Shown piece by piece: positions 25,009 through 32,671 of a stretch of DNA of 64,000 nucleotides. Both the position numbers and the translations under genes were made by a program. The notes below the pieces were generated by a model, which searched no databases, was not told the origin of the DNA, and saw only the letters and a list, made by a program, of their open reading frames with translations. Position 1 is the first letter of the stretch. Each line of letters starts with the position of its first letter. Where the stretch lies: the NCBI RefSeq assembly GCF_965661665.1, contig NZ_CBFIEO010000005.1:62001-126000 (forward strand). The letters are read 5' to 3'. The stretch comes from Cognatiyoonia sp965661665. Its GTDB lineage: Bacteria > Pseudomonadota > Alphaproteobacteria > Rhodobacterales > Rhodobacteraceae.

Positions 25009-25643
25009 CCACCGTTCTGATCGATTACGACAGCGGTAATCTACATTCAGCGCAAAAAGCCTTCGAACGAATGGCGGCGCTGGTTGGCGGCGGAGATGTG
25101 ATCGTCACTTCCGACTCTGACCTCGTGGCCAAGGCCGACCGAATTGTGCTGCCCGGCGACGGCGCGTTCCCGTATTGCCGGGGGGAGCTTTTTGGCCGCA
25201 AAGCCTTGGCCGAAGCGATGATCGAAGCGGTTGAGAAGCGCGCCGTGCCGTTCATGGGCATCTGCGTTGGGATGCAAATGCTTGCCACGACGGGGCATGA
25301 ATACGAAGAAACCGCTGGCCTCGGCTGGATCCCCGGCGACATTCGTCGCATCGCACCCAGCGATTCTGCGCTAAAAATCCCGCATATGGGCTGGAATGAC
25401 CTCGTGATCACGCAAGCGCATCCCGTTCTGGACGGCGTTCAAACCGGCGATCATGCCTATTTCGTGCACAGCTTCGCCATGGATGTCGCAGAAGACGCGC
25501 ACCTTTTGGCGCATGTCGACTATGGCGGCCACGTCACCGCAATTGTCGGCCGAGACACGGTCATCGGCATGCAATTCCACCCAGAGAAAAGCCAAGAGGC
25601 GGGCTTGCGCATGATCGGCAACTTTCTGCGTTGGAAGCCTTAA
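25005..25643 (+). CDS. hisH: HisH, glutaminase subunit of imidazoleglycerol-phosphate synthase
   Basis: Class I glutamine amidotransferase that supplies ammonia to HisF. The triad is visible: Cys in MGICVGMQMLATTGHEYEET, and His and Glu in GMQFHPEKSQEAG. The start VLIDYDSGNLHSAQKAF is typical of HisH. 212 residues. GTG 25005 is coupled to hisB by a 4-bp overlap. hisF lies 2.6 kb downstream beyond three unrelated genes. Confidence 0.97.
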   Translation: MTTVLIDYDSGNLHSAQKAFERMAALVGGGDVIVTSDSDLVAKADRIVLPGDGAFPYCRGELFGRKALAEAMIEAVEKRAVPFMGICVGMQMLATTGHEYEETAGLGWIPGDIRRIAPSDSALKIPHMGWNDLVITQAHPVLDGVQTGDHAYFVHSFAMDVAEDAHLLAHVDYGGHVTAIVGRDTVIGMQFHPEKSQEAGLRMIGNFLRWKP

Positions 25644-25701
25644 CAAAGGTGCAGCACTGATCCGTCTCCGCTAGTCTTGCGACTAAAACGCGAGGCACAT
25701 C

Positions 25702-26157
25702 ATGGATCGGCGCATATTCCTTCTCGGGACACTGGCACTCACAGGCTGCGGACGGCGGCGCACGACTGTCTCGAACGCTGTGCCACTATACCCGAACGAG
25801 ACACCAGAACTGCGCCGACTCATCAACAAATACGCCCGCGTCCACGACATCCCCGTCACCCTGCTCCACCGCGTCATCATCCGCGAAAGCACCCACCGCC
25901 CCTGGGCCCGCAACGGCCCCTACTACGGATTGATGCAAATTCTGCCAGAAACCGCCCACACAATGGGCCATCGCGGTCCTGCGGACGGGCTTTTGGACGC
26001 AGAAACCAACCTCAAATACGCAGGTAAATACCTGCGCGGCGCATGGCTCCTCTCCGACGGCAGCGAAGAAACCGCCGTCATGTGGTACGCGCGGGGCTAC
26101 TACTATGAAGCCAAACGCCGCGGGATGTTGGTGGAGACTGGATTGCGGCCCGACTGA
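25702..26157 (+). CDS. Lipoprotein lytic transglycosylase (SLT domain)
   Basis: 151 residues. A lipoprotein signal peptide (FLLGTLALTGC, lipobox LTGC at residues 15-18) is followed by an SLT/lysozyme-like domain: RVIIRESTHRPWA with the catalytic Glu, YYGLMQILPETAHTMG, then LDAETNLKYAGKYLRG and VMWYARGYYYEAKRRG. It would cleave peptidoglycan glycan strands from the outer membrane's inner face. Small size suggests a minimal enzyme. It sits inside the split his region without an obvious functional link. Confidence 0.88.
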   Translation: MDRRIFLLGTLALTGCGRRRTTVSNAVPLYPNETPELRRLINKYARVHDIPVTLLHRVIIRESTHRPWARNGPYYGLMQILPETAHTMGHRGPADGLLDAETNLKYAGKYLRGAWLLSDGSEETAVMWYARGYYYEAKRRGMLVETGLRPD

Positions 26158-26285
26158 GCGCACGTTTCCAATTTGAAACCATTTCTTTTGCTTGAATTTT
26201 GAGCAGTCCGTCAAAAATATGACGCAATCATGAGTATTTGTGACCCGGTACTTAGGTCCACTCCCCTACGTGAATGGAGCACGAA

Positions 26286-26989
26286 ATGACCAAGAAATCC
26301 ACCCCTTCCGAAATTGTGGAGCATCTCTAAAGACACGCGGGGCCGTCCAACGCGCAATACCGGCACATTAATGCCCCGAAATCGCGCCGTTCGGCACACT
26401 GGCCCTGATCAAGGCTTTCGTATCCCTGCATAGGGAGGAAGATGGTGCCGCATTACTAGAGACGCAGTCCCGCGGCATCATGCTGGCGCAACTCCTAAAG
26501 CAAAACTTTGCCTGCAACGAAGACGCCAGTTTTATTTTGACAACCCTGTTTGAGCTCGCGGGCTCGGTTCCAGCCTTCAAACTGACTTACTTAGACGTGG
26601 GCAAGGCCTGCGACACCCTGACAGACAATCTCAAAAACCTTCCCACCCCACCAACGATCAAAGCGGACGCGACCTCTACCGCCGCGAACGCTCGCCCCCA
26701 CCCCATCAACAAGCTCGCCGCATTGATCCGCAGCCCTGACGCAGAAACACGCGAACTTGACGGTGAGCTTTTTGTAACTAACCACGACCAAACCCGCGTG
26801 TTAAACCTCAATCAAGACGCATCAATGATCTGGATTCTGCTGGAGGAACCGGCGACCGAGGAAGACGCAGTAACCATCATCCAGACAGCATTCCCCGACA
26901 CAAACCCCGCCGAAATCAAGGCCGATACCGAACGGGTCTTCGCCCAATTCCGAAAAACGGGCCTCGTCATCGCGTCAGATGCAATCTGA
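26286..26989 (+). pseudogene. Broken gene with C-terminal PqqD-like domain
   Basis: A GGAG site and ATG 26286 open a frame MTKKSTPSEIVEHL that stops at TAA after 14 codons, then continues as RHAGPSNAQYRHINAPKSR. A shift of about one base near 26385 joins it to the long frame FGTLALIKAFVSLHREEDGAALLETQSRGIMLAQLL and so on. The intact part from ATG 26480 (169 codons) has a C-terminal PqqD-like fold: GELFVTNHDQTRVLNLNQDASMIWILLEEPATEEDAV. PqqD-like domains bind peptide precursors for radical-SAM or RiPP enzymes; none is nearby. One nonsense and one frameshift point to a pseudogene; the downstream part may still be translated. Confidence 0.55.
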
Positions 26990-27000
26990 GCCACAAAAAA

Positions 27001-27020
27001 AGGGGGCGAAACCGCCCCCT
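27001..27020 (-). terminator. Terminator of the DUF2147 gene (possibly bidirectional)
   Basis: AGGGGGCG-AAAC-CGCCCCCT, an 8-bp GC-rich stem. On the minus strand it is followed by seven T, so it ends the gene at 27047-27439. Confidence 0.88.
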
Positions 27021-27046
27021 CTCAAAATCCAAACGAGCTTGTCAAC

Positions 27047-27439
27047 TTAGCTCGCACGTACCCAGTTCTGGCTTGCACAGAACAGACCACCGGCCACACA
27101 GCCCTTCAGCTCCAAACGGTCGCCGGTGACTTTCATCTTGCCGATATAGATCTTGTTGTTGGATGGACGCCAAACCTGACCTGCGTATGTGCCGTCGCCG
27201 TTTGGCACCATGTCAATCACAAGCGTCTTGCCGATGTTTTCAGATTCGTACTCTACGCCACCGTCTTGGAATGTCCGCTGGATCACGCCGCAATAGGCAT
27301 TGCCGCACTGAGAAATGACAACATGCGCAAACGCGCCATCATCAGGTTCCGTCTGCCAGATGCCAACGGCTGCGTCCTGAGCGGCGGCTGCCGTCGTAAA
27401 CCCAAAAACAGCGACTAGCGCCAAAAGTACCTTTTTCAT
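27047..27439 (-). CDS. DUF2147 secreted protein
   Basis: 130 residues with a signal peptide (KKVLLALVAVFGFTTAAAAQ, cleavage after AAA) and a DUF2147 lipocalin-like domain: GIWQTEPDDGAFAHVVISQCGNAYCGVI and YAGQVWRPSNNKIYIGKMKV, ending in CVAGGLFCASQNWVR. Two cysteine pairs may form disulphides in the periplasm. Function is unknown. ATG 27439 has GGAGCG upstream and gives the signal peptide directly, so it is preferred to the upstream extension. It is transcribed against the his genes. Confidence 0.88.
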   Translation of the reverse strand: MKKVLLALVAVFGFTTAAAAQDAAVGIWQTEPDDGAFAHVVISQCGNAYCGVIQRTFQDGGVEYESENIGKTLVIDMVPNGDGTYAGQVWRPSNNKIYIGKMKVTGDRLELKGCVAGGLFCASQNWVRAS

Positions 27440-27573
27440 AATTCGCTCCTCCCTTGAGTGATGCCGCACCATGCCAACTGCGGTGCGGGCCAATCAAGTA
27501 TGACGTTGGGTCCGTTGCAATTCTCCGCCGTGCTTGCGATAGGGACGCTCAGACCACCTGAAAGGGCCCCACC

Positions 27574-28290
27574 ATGATCCTATACCCCGCCATTGACCTC
27601 AAAGACGGACAAGCCGTCCGGCTCGTGCACGGCGACATGGATCAGACAACCGTCTTCAACCACGACCCCGCCGCCCAAGCGAAAGAGTTTGTGGCCGCCG
27701 GTTGCCAATGGCTCCACCTTGTCGATCTCAACGGCGCGTTTGCGGGCGAACCCGTCAACGCAGCCCCAGTTGAGGCGATCCTCAAAGCCTGCCCCGTGCC
27801 TGCCCAACTCGGCGGTGGCATCCGCGACCTCGCAACCATTGAGCACTGGATCGACAAAGGCCTAGCCCGCGTGATCCTCGGCACTGTTGCCGTCGAGAAC
27901 CCCGATCTGGTGCGCGAAGCGGCCAAGGAATTCCCTGGCAAAGTTGCGGTCGGCCTTGATGCCCGCAACGGCTTTGTGGCCACACGCGGCTGGGCGGAAG
28001 AAACCAATGAGCTGGTCATCGACCTCGCCAAATCCTTTGAGGATTCGGGCATCGCTGCCATCATCTACACCGACATCCTCCGCGACGGCGCGATGAAAGG
28101 TCCCAACGTTACCGCGACCGAAGCACTCGCCCGCGCTGTCAGCATCCCTGTGGTCGCCTCTGGCGGCGTCTCCTCCATCGACGACCTCAAGGCTCTGAAA
28201 GACACTGGCGTCATTGCAGGTGCGATCTCCGGCCGTGCGCTCTATGATGGGGCCATCGATCTCACATCGGCGTTGGAGATGCTGGCCTGA
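27574..28290 (+). CDS. hisA: HisA, ProFAR isomerase
   Basis: Fourth step of histidine synthesis, an Amadori rearrangement in a (beta/alpha)8 barrel. ILYPAIDLKDGQAVRLVHGDMDQ with the catalytic Asp, VQLGGGIRD-type QLGGGIRD, VAVGLDARNG, YTDILRDGAMKGPN and VVASGGVSSIDDL are all present. 238 residues. It is followed after 1 base by hisF. Confidence 0.97.
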   Translation: MILYPAIDLKDGQAVRLVHGDMDQTTVFNHDPAAQAKEFVAAGCQWLHLVDLNGAFAGEPVNAAPVEAILKACPVPAQLGGGIRDLATIEHWIDKGLARVILGTVAVENPDLVREAAKEFPGKVAVGLDARNGFVATRGWAEETNELVIDLAKSFEDSGIAAIIYTDILRDGAMKGPNVTATEALARAVSIPVVASGGVSSIDDLKALKDTGVIAGAISGRALYDGAIDLTSALEMLA

Positions 28291-28291
28291 C

Positions 28292-29053
28292 ATGCTGAAA
28301 ACCCGCATCATCCCCTGCCTCGATGTTGCTGAAGGCCGCACCGTCAAAGGTGTCAACTTCGTCGATCTTATCGACGCAGGAGATCCCGTTGAACAGGCCA
28401 TCGCCTATAACGCCGCTGGCGCAGATGAGCTGTGCTTTCTCGATATCAAAGCCACCCACGAAAACCGTGGAACGATGTTCGACCTCGCCACGCGCACAGC
28501 CGAACAGTGCTTCATGCCGCTGACCATCGGCGGCGGCGTCCGCACTCATCGCGACGTGCGCGATCTGTTGCTCGCGGGCGCGGACAAAGTCAGCTTCAAC
28601 TCTGCAGCCGTAGCAAATCCCGATGTCGTGGCAGAGGCCGCCGACCGCTTCGGGTCGCAATGCATTGTCGTGGCCATCGACGCCAAGACCGTCTCCCCCG
28701 GCAAATGGGAAATCTTCACCCATGGCGGCCGCAAACCCACCGGAATTGACGCTGTCGAATTCGCCAAAACGGTCGTCGCCAAAGGCGCGGGTGAAATCCT
28801 ACTGACCTCAATGGACCGCGACGGCACAAAATCCGGCTTCAACCTGCCGCTAACACGCGCGGTCAGTGACGCTGTGAACGTGCCCGTGATTGCTTCAGGC
28901 GGCGTCGGCACCCTCGACCACCTTGTCGAAGGCGTCACCGAAGGCGGCGCCTCCGCCGTGCTCGCCGCCTCGATCTTTCACTTCGGCACCTACACCATCT
29001 CAGAGGCAAAAGCGCATATGGCCAACGCCGGCATACCAGTGAGGATGACATGA
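28292..29053 (+). CDS. hisF: HisF, cyclase subunit of imidazoleglycerol-phosphate synthase
   Basis: Barrel enzyme that uses ammonia from HisH to form IGP and AICAR. The start KTRIIPCLDVAEGRTVKGVNF carries the catalytic Asp; LTIGGGVRTHRDVRDLL, ILLTSMDRDGTKSGF (second catalytic Asp) and PVIASGGVGTLDHL follow. 253 residues. ATG 28292 is the family start; the frame extends upstream only by chance through hisA. hisE overlaps its stop by 4 bp. Confidence 0.97.
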   Translation: MLKTRIIPCLDVAEGRTVKGVNFVDLIDAGDPVEQAIAYNAAGADELCFLDIKATHENRGTMFDLATRTAEQCFMPLTIGGGVRTHRDVRDLLLAGADKVSFNSAAVANPDVVAEAADRFGSQCIVVAIDAKTVSPGKWEIFTHGGRKPTGIDAVEFAKTVVAKGAGEILLTSMDRDGTKSGFNLPLTRAVSDAVNVPVIASGGVGTLDHLVEGVTEGGASAVLAASIFHFGTYTISEAKAHMANAGIPVRMT

Positions 29054-29355
29054 CCCTCGACGATCTCTTCAAAACCATCATTGACCGGAAAACCGCTGAC
29101 CCCTCAAGCAGTTGGACCGCAAAGCTCTTGTCGCAAGGCCCTGCAAAATGCGCCGAAAAATTCGGCGAAGAAGCGGTCGAGGCGATCATCGAAGCCACCA
29201 AAGGCGACAAAGCACGCCTCACGTCAGAGGCCGCAGATGTCCTCTATCACCTCTTGGTCATGCTCGCCGCCCGCGACGTGACGCTAGACGACGTGCTGGC
29301 CGAACTCGCCCAACGCCAAGGCACATCCGGCATCGACGAAAAGGCAGCACGCTAA
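29050..29355 (+). CDS. hisE: HisE, phosphoribosyl-ATP pyrophosphatase
   Basis: Second step of histidine synthesis; alpha-helical NTP pyrophosphohydrolase of the MazG superfamily. Motifs are SWTAKLLSQGPAKCAEKFGEEAVEAIIEA and LTSEAADVLYHLLVMLAARDV, which hold the Mg-binding Glu and Asp residues. 101 residues, a stand-alone form as usual in alphaproteobacteria. Coupled to hisF (ATGA). Confidence 0.96.
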   Translation: MTLDDLFKTIIDRKTADPSSSWTAKLLSQGPAKCAEKFGEEAVEAIIEATKGDKARLTSEAADVLYHLLVMLAARDVTLDDVLAELAQRQGTSGIDEKAAR

Positions 29356-29370
29356 GCCCTCTCTTTCGCT

Positions 29371-29408
29371 CAAAATACCTCGGGGGCGCGGGGGCTGGCC
29401 CCCGCGCT
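29371..29408. repeat. GC-rich REP-like hairpin typical of Rhodobacteraceae intergenic DNA
   Basis: CAAAATACCTCGGGG precedes the near-perfect stem GCGCGGGGGC/GCCCCCGCGC (29386-29395 and 29398-29407). A related lead-in, CTCAAAATATTTCGAG, occurs after pyrG. It probably serves as the 3' end of the hisE transcript. Confidence 0.6.
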
Positions 29409-29877
29409 AGGGTAGCTTCGACGAAATCACGCCTGTGTTGAAGCCGCCCATCCGTAACTCGCCAAATAATCGCTGATACTCGATCTTCGGACAGCGGTTC
29501 TGGATGACGGTAACACCCCGCGCATCCGCTTTGGCCGCAGCCTCAGGATGCTCCACACCAATCTGCATCCAGATTGTTTGCAAGTCGGGCCAGCACTCCA
29601 GCGCCTCATCCACGATCGGCGGTACCGCCTCTGACCTTCGAAATATGTCCACCATATCCACATCGACAGGAATGGAAGAGAAATCAGCAAAGACCAGCTC
29701 CCCCAAAATCTCCTGCCCCGCCAGTCCTGGATTGATCGGAATAACCCGGAATTTCTTCAATTGCAGATACCGCGCCACGTAATAGCTCGGCCGCACCGGA
29801 TTGGCCGATGCACCCACCAGCGCGATGGTCTTGGTGCAGGTCAAAACCCGCCGCAACAGTGTGTCAGAATATTCCAT
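29407..29877 (-). CDS. CoA-binding domain protein (YccU-like)
   Basis: Rossmann-fold CoA-binding protein of about 156 residues: KTIALVGASANPVRPSYYVARYLQLKKFRVIPINPG, then VDMVDIFRRSEAVPPIVDEAL, IWMQIGVEHPEAAAKADARGV and CPKIEYQRLFG. Homologues occur in most bacteria, often near metY-type or transport genes; the biochemical role is unknown. ATG 29877 (MEYSDTLLRR) is preferred to ATG 29892. It is convergent with hisE across the REP-like element. Confidence 0.87.
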   Translation of the reverse strand: MEYSDTLLRRVLTCTKTIALVGASANPVRPSYYVARYLQLKKFRVIPINPGLAGQEILGELVFADFSSIPVDVDMVDIFRRSEAVPPIVDEALECWPDLQTIWMQIGVEHPEAAAKADARGVTVIQNRCPKIEYQRLFGELRMGGFNTGVISSKLP

Positions 29878-29923
29878 AAGGATCGCTAACACAAAGCCAC
29901 GACAGGGGAAACGTCAGATCGGC

Positions 29924-30394
29924 TTAGGCCAGAACACTCGGCCAATTTGCATTGGCCTTGGAAATATTCCCCGGAATATCCTCTAACCAAATCCCGCGGA
30001 CCGTGAGGTTAAAGTTGAGGTAGAGCTTCTCCTAATAAATCGTCCACGCCTCGGGATCGGTCGTTGCGGTGTCACCTTTGGACACCGCATAAGCGCAATA
30101 GCCGCCGTATTGCGGCGCATAGGCCTCTGGGTTGGCCTCAAACATCGCCATATTATCCGCGCTGGCAAACTTCCAAGTCGCACCTCGCCACATCAGCATA
30201 TGATCGTCACTGCCGGCGACAGGCGCCCCGATAGTCCAGTAAGCGACTTGATCAATACCGCGAATGGCACCTGCATTTGGTAAAAAAACCTCAAGGCTTG
30301 CGGCGGCGGCAGGGTCAGCCAAAAACGGCAGCCCGACAGGGGTGGCGGCCATCAGGCCAATCAGGGAACGGCGGGTCAGCATCTTCGTCTCCAT
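29924..30394 (-). pseudogene. YHS-domain secreted protein interrupted by an amber codon
   Basis: From ATG 30394 the frame encodes a Tat/Sec-like signal region (LTRRSLIGLMAATPVGLPFLADPAAAA) and a YHS domain ending in YGGYCAYAVSKGDTATTDPEAWTIY. It then meets TAG at 30032-30034. The same frame continues for 35 codons, EKLYLNFNLTVRGIWLEDIPG..., to TAA 29924-29926, exactly the C-terminus normally seen in this family (TIH-x-GKLYLNFN). A single nonsense change therefore truncates an otherwise intact gene. The family is often linked to copper or metal handling, but no partner is adjacent. Confidence 0.85.
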
Positions 30395-30484
30395 GCGTCA
30401 GATCGTATTGATGCTAAAATGCGGAGCCGCGTTTCAAAGGACCTAGCCCCCTCGCTGAGGCGTGAAAAAACGCGCCAAAATGTT

Positions 30485-30671
30485 TCAATCGAAGATATCT
30501 TCGATCTCATCCCAAAACTTTTCCCAGAGCTTTCGTCCAAACCCCTTTTTTCTTGGGCTTACGGCGTTTTTCGCCCCAATGCGACGGCTTGGTTTTCTTG
30601 GGCTTTGCAGGCGCTGGGCGGGTATGCGTCGCCGTAGGCACGGGCACGCGGTCAGAGCCATTTAGTAACAT
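30485..30671 (-). pseudogene. Small basic conserved protein with a frameshift
   Basis: From ATG 30671: MLLNGSDRVPVPTATHTRPAPAKPKKTKPSH, a proline- and lysine-rich linker, reaching a tract AAAAAAGGGG. In the uninterrupted frame the product ends after 54 residues (KALGKVLG). Dropping one G gives ...GFGRKLWEKFWDEIEDIFD, an amphipathic acidic end of the kind found in roseobacter homologues. The total length of 187 bases is one more than a multiple of three. Function is unknown. The last codons form a perfect 18-bp palindrome (ATCGAAGAT-ATCTTCGAT). Confidence 0.5.
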
Positions 30672-30807
30672 TTTGAGCGCTTGCAATGGCGCGCCACAGC
30701 TTGAACAGCTCAGTTCATGGTGCGCTTAGCCGCACAAAACCAGCGCCGCGCGCGCGTCACAATAACAACTTCTCGCGATCTTCGTTGCCACCATTTCTGC
30801 CCTCTCG

Positions 30808-30817
30808 NNNNNNNNNN
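30808..30817. other. Assembly gap (10 N)
   Basis: Ten undetermined bases at the 3' end of rlmB. The real gap length is unknown, so the sequences on its two sides may not be truly adjacent. Confidence 0.98.
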
Positions 30818-31593
30818 CAGCCCTTGGTAGCATATAGGGCAACCGCCGCAGCATTTGAGACGTTGAGCGATCCAAATCCCCCCAAATAGTCGATTTTCAC
30901 CAATTGGTCGCAGGTCTCTTTCGTCTTGTCGCGCAATCCAGGGCCCTCGGCCCCCATGACCAAAGCAATGGCACGGTCGGTTTTCCCTGCGACGGCTGTC
31001 CCAATGGTCTCTTCCGCCTCGCCGTCCAACCCCAGCACCAGATAGCCCACCCTCTGCAGGTCTGTGATCGCATCCGCGAGGTTTCTGACGCGCACATAAG
31101 GCTGACGCTCCAAAGCTCCACTGGCGGTTTTGGCCAAGGCGCCCGTTTCTGGCGCCGCGTGCCGACTCATGGAGACAACTGCCCGCGCCCCAAACACCTC
31201 AGCCGAGCGTAGGATCGCCCCGACATTGTGCGGGTCAGTCACACGGTCCAGCAGCACAATCCGCGGCGGCATCGCGCCATCGCCCAGCGCCACATCCTCC
31301 AGCCGCCCCCAATCGAGCGGTTTAACTTCCAATGCCGCACCCTGATGCACAGATTGGGCATCAATCGGCGCTGCAAATTTGCGCGGGTCCGACATCTCTG
31401 GCTCCATGCCAGATGCAGCGACCGCTTCTTCCAATTTGTCGAGCGCGTTTTTGGTCAGAACAAGCCGCAGCTTCTGCCGCTTCGGGTTCAAAAGCGCATC
31501 GCGGACCGCATGCAATCCAAAGAGCCACACCGTCTCCGCCGCTGCTGCCCGCTTGGCCTGTTCCTTGGCCACAACCCACTTTGGTTTTTTCAT
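30818..31593 (-). CDS. rlmB: RlmB-like 23S rRNA 2'-O-methyltransferase (TrmH/SpoU family), 3' end lost in gap
   Basis: SPOUT methyltransferase modifying a 23S rRNA ribose (Gm2251 for E. coli RlmB). The N-terminal substrate-binding domain reads WLFGLHAVRDALLNPKRQKLRLVL. The catalytic domain has LLDRVTDPHNVGAILRSAEVFGA (motif 1), ALVMGAEGPGLR (motif 2) and GSLNVSNAAAVALYA (motif 3, knot). After ATKG the N-gap begins, and the normal stop would fall within a few codons, so only the last residues are missing. ATG 31593 is chosen because it directly precedes the KKPKW start; the extension to 31650 is unlikely. Confidence 0.92.
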
Positions 31594-31700
31594 ATCACCC
31601 TCGGTCTGAACCCCGTGCTGATAACGAAGCAAACCACATCTGTGAAGCACCGCTTTTAAGGTTGACGCCTGTCAGCCCCAAGGATAATCAGCCCGTCAGT

Positions 31701-31784
31701 GGGCGACAGGCCGCAAGGTGTGGCAGGGGACTGTAACTCCCTCGCGGAGACGCACGCCTGGTTCGATTCCAGGGTCGCCCACCA
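31701..31784 (+). tRNA. tRNA-Tyr (GTA)
   Basis: 84-nt class II tRNA: acceptor GGGCGAC/GTCGCCC, anticodon stem-loop GGGGA-CTGTAAC-TCCCT (anticodon GTA), a long variable arm (CGCGGAGACGCAC) and T arm CCTGG-TTCGATT-CCAGG. ACCA ends at 31784. A T-rich tract (T8CT8) about 20 bp downstream may terminate transcription. Confidence 0.96.
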
Positions 31785-31930
31785 CTCTCCTACTGCATTT
31801 TTTTTCTTTTTTTTAAGGCTATACATGTCTCTATGGTCGGCTTTTTCGACACAATTTAGAGGGTTTTCGACACATGGTTGAGGCAAACGAGAGTGTCTCC
31901 AGGACGACAATAGTCCAAAGCTTCAGCTAA

Positions 31931-32149
31931 AACGGGAAGGTTAGATTTCGCCCCGGATGCAACTTCCTTAAATATGCGTTCGCACCCAACAACATCAAGA
32001 AGCTCCTCAAACGCTATGACGCATTCAAGGTCATGGTCTATCACGACCGGGGGGAGAAAGTGCGTGCGCTCTTTGATCGCGATAACCTTCCCAAGCCTGA
32101 GCGGAAACTGCGCAACAAGATCAAAGCCGCAGGGTTTTGGGTCCGGTAG
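31931..32149 (+). pseudogene. Gene fragment of unknown family lacking a start
   Basis: A 72-codon frame bounded by TAA upstream (31928) has no ATG, GTG or TTG near its beginning, yet reads like genuine protein: GKVRFRPGCNFLKYAFAPN, then NIKKLLKRYDAFKVMVYHDRG and EKVRALFDRDN, ending PERKLRNKIKAAGFWVR. It is basic, with mixed charged and aromatic residues. Probably the 3' remnant of a decayed gene. No family is recognised. The rest of the 390-bp gap between tRNA-Tyr and the VOC gene holds no other visible gene. Confidence 0.4.
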
Positions 32150-32173
32150 AGACGTCGTGAACGAACCAAAGGC

Positions 32174-32587
32174 CTAGCTGGCAAAAACCCCTTCCATCTC
32201 CGCAAAACCCTTCACCTCAATGGGATTGCCAGAGGGATCGTTGAAGAACATCGTCCACTGCTCCCCCGGCTCCCCCTCAAATCGGACCAATGGGGGGATG
32301 ACGAACGCGACACCGTAGTTCTCCAAGCGCTGCGCCAAGGCTTTCCAATCATCCAAAGGCAGCACAAACCCCAGATGCGGCATCGGCACCATCGTGTCGC
32401 CAACCTGCCCCGTCGCCGCTGTCACAAATGGCGTCCCGAGGTGGAGGCTCAATTGATGCCCAAACACATCAAAATCGACCCATGTTTCCGTCGACCGCCC
32501 CTCTTCTGCCCCCAGAGCACCGGAATAAAATTCTCGCGCAGCGCGCAAATCCGTGACGTGGAAGGCCAAATGGAAGGGATAGCGCAT
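32174..32587 (-). CDS. VOC (glyoxalase/dioxygenase) superfamily protein
   Basis: 137 residues of a vicinal-oxygen-chelate fold: PFHLAFHVTDLRAAREFYSGALGAEEGRS with the first metal His, FGHQLSLHLG, MPHLGFVLPLDDWKALAQRL and MFFNDPSGNPIEVKGF, where the final Glu is a metal ligand. Members are dioxygenases, glyoxalases or resistance proteins; the substrate cannot be read. Divergent from the metY-like gene across an 84-bp region that contains a structured inverted repeat. Confidence 0.88.
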   Translation of the reverse strand: MRYPFHLAFHVTDLRAAREFYSGALGAEEGRSTETWVDFDVFGHQLSLHLGTPFVTAATGQVGDTMVPMPHLGFVLPLDDWKALAQRLENYGVAFVIPPLVRFEGEPGEQWTMFFNDPSGNPIEVKGFAEMEGVFAS

Positions 32588-32611
32588 TTTTTAGTCCTTT
32601 TTGTTTCACGA

Positions 32612-32652
32612 CGTTGAGGGCACCGAAAATTGTGCCTAGAAAGTCCTCAACG
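32612..32652 (+). promoter_or_regulatory. Two-tier stem-loop in the metY-like leader
   Basis: Outer stem CGTTGAGG (32612-32619) with CCTCAACG (32645-32652), inner GGCAC/GTGCC (32619-32623/32632-32636) around CGAAAATT, and an asymmetric TAGAAAGT on the 3' side. It lies 20 nt before the metY start, next to the ribosome site GAGGGG. It could be a regulatory RNA such as a compact SAM-sensing element, or an operator. It does not clearly match a riboswitch consensus I can recall. Confidence 0.4.
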
Positions 32653-32671
32653 ACAGATGAGGGGAATTCCG

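Noticed and set aside
31656..31910. 84-codon minus-strand ORF over tRNA-Tyr
   Set aside because: It lies across a clear tRNA gene and a poly-T tract; chance frame.
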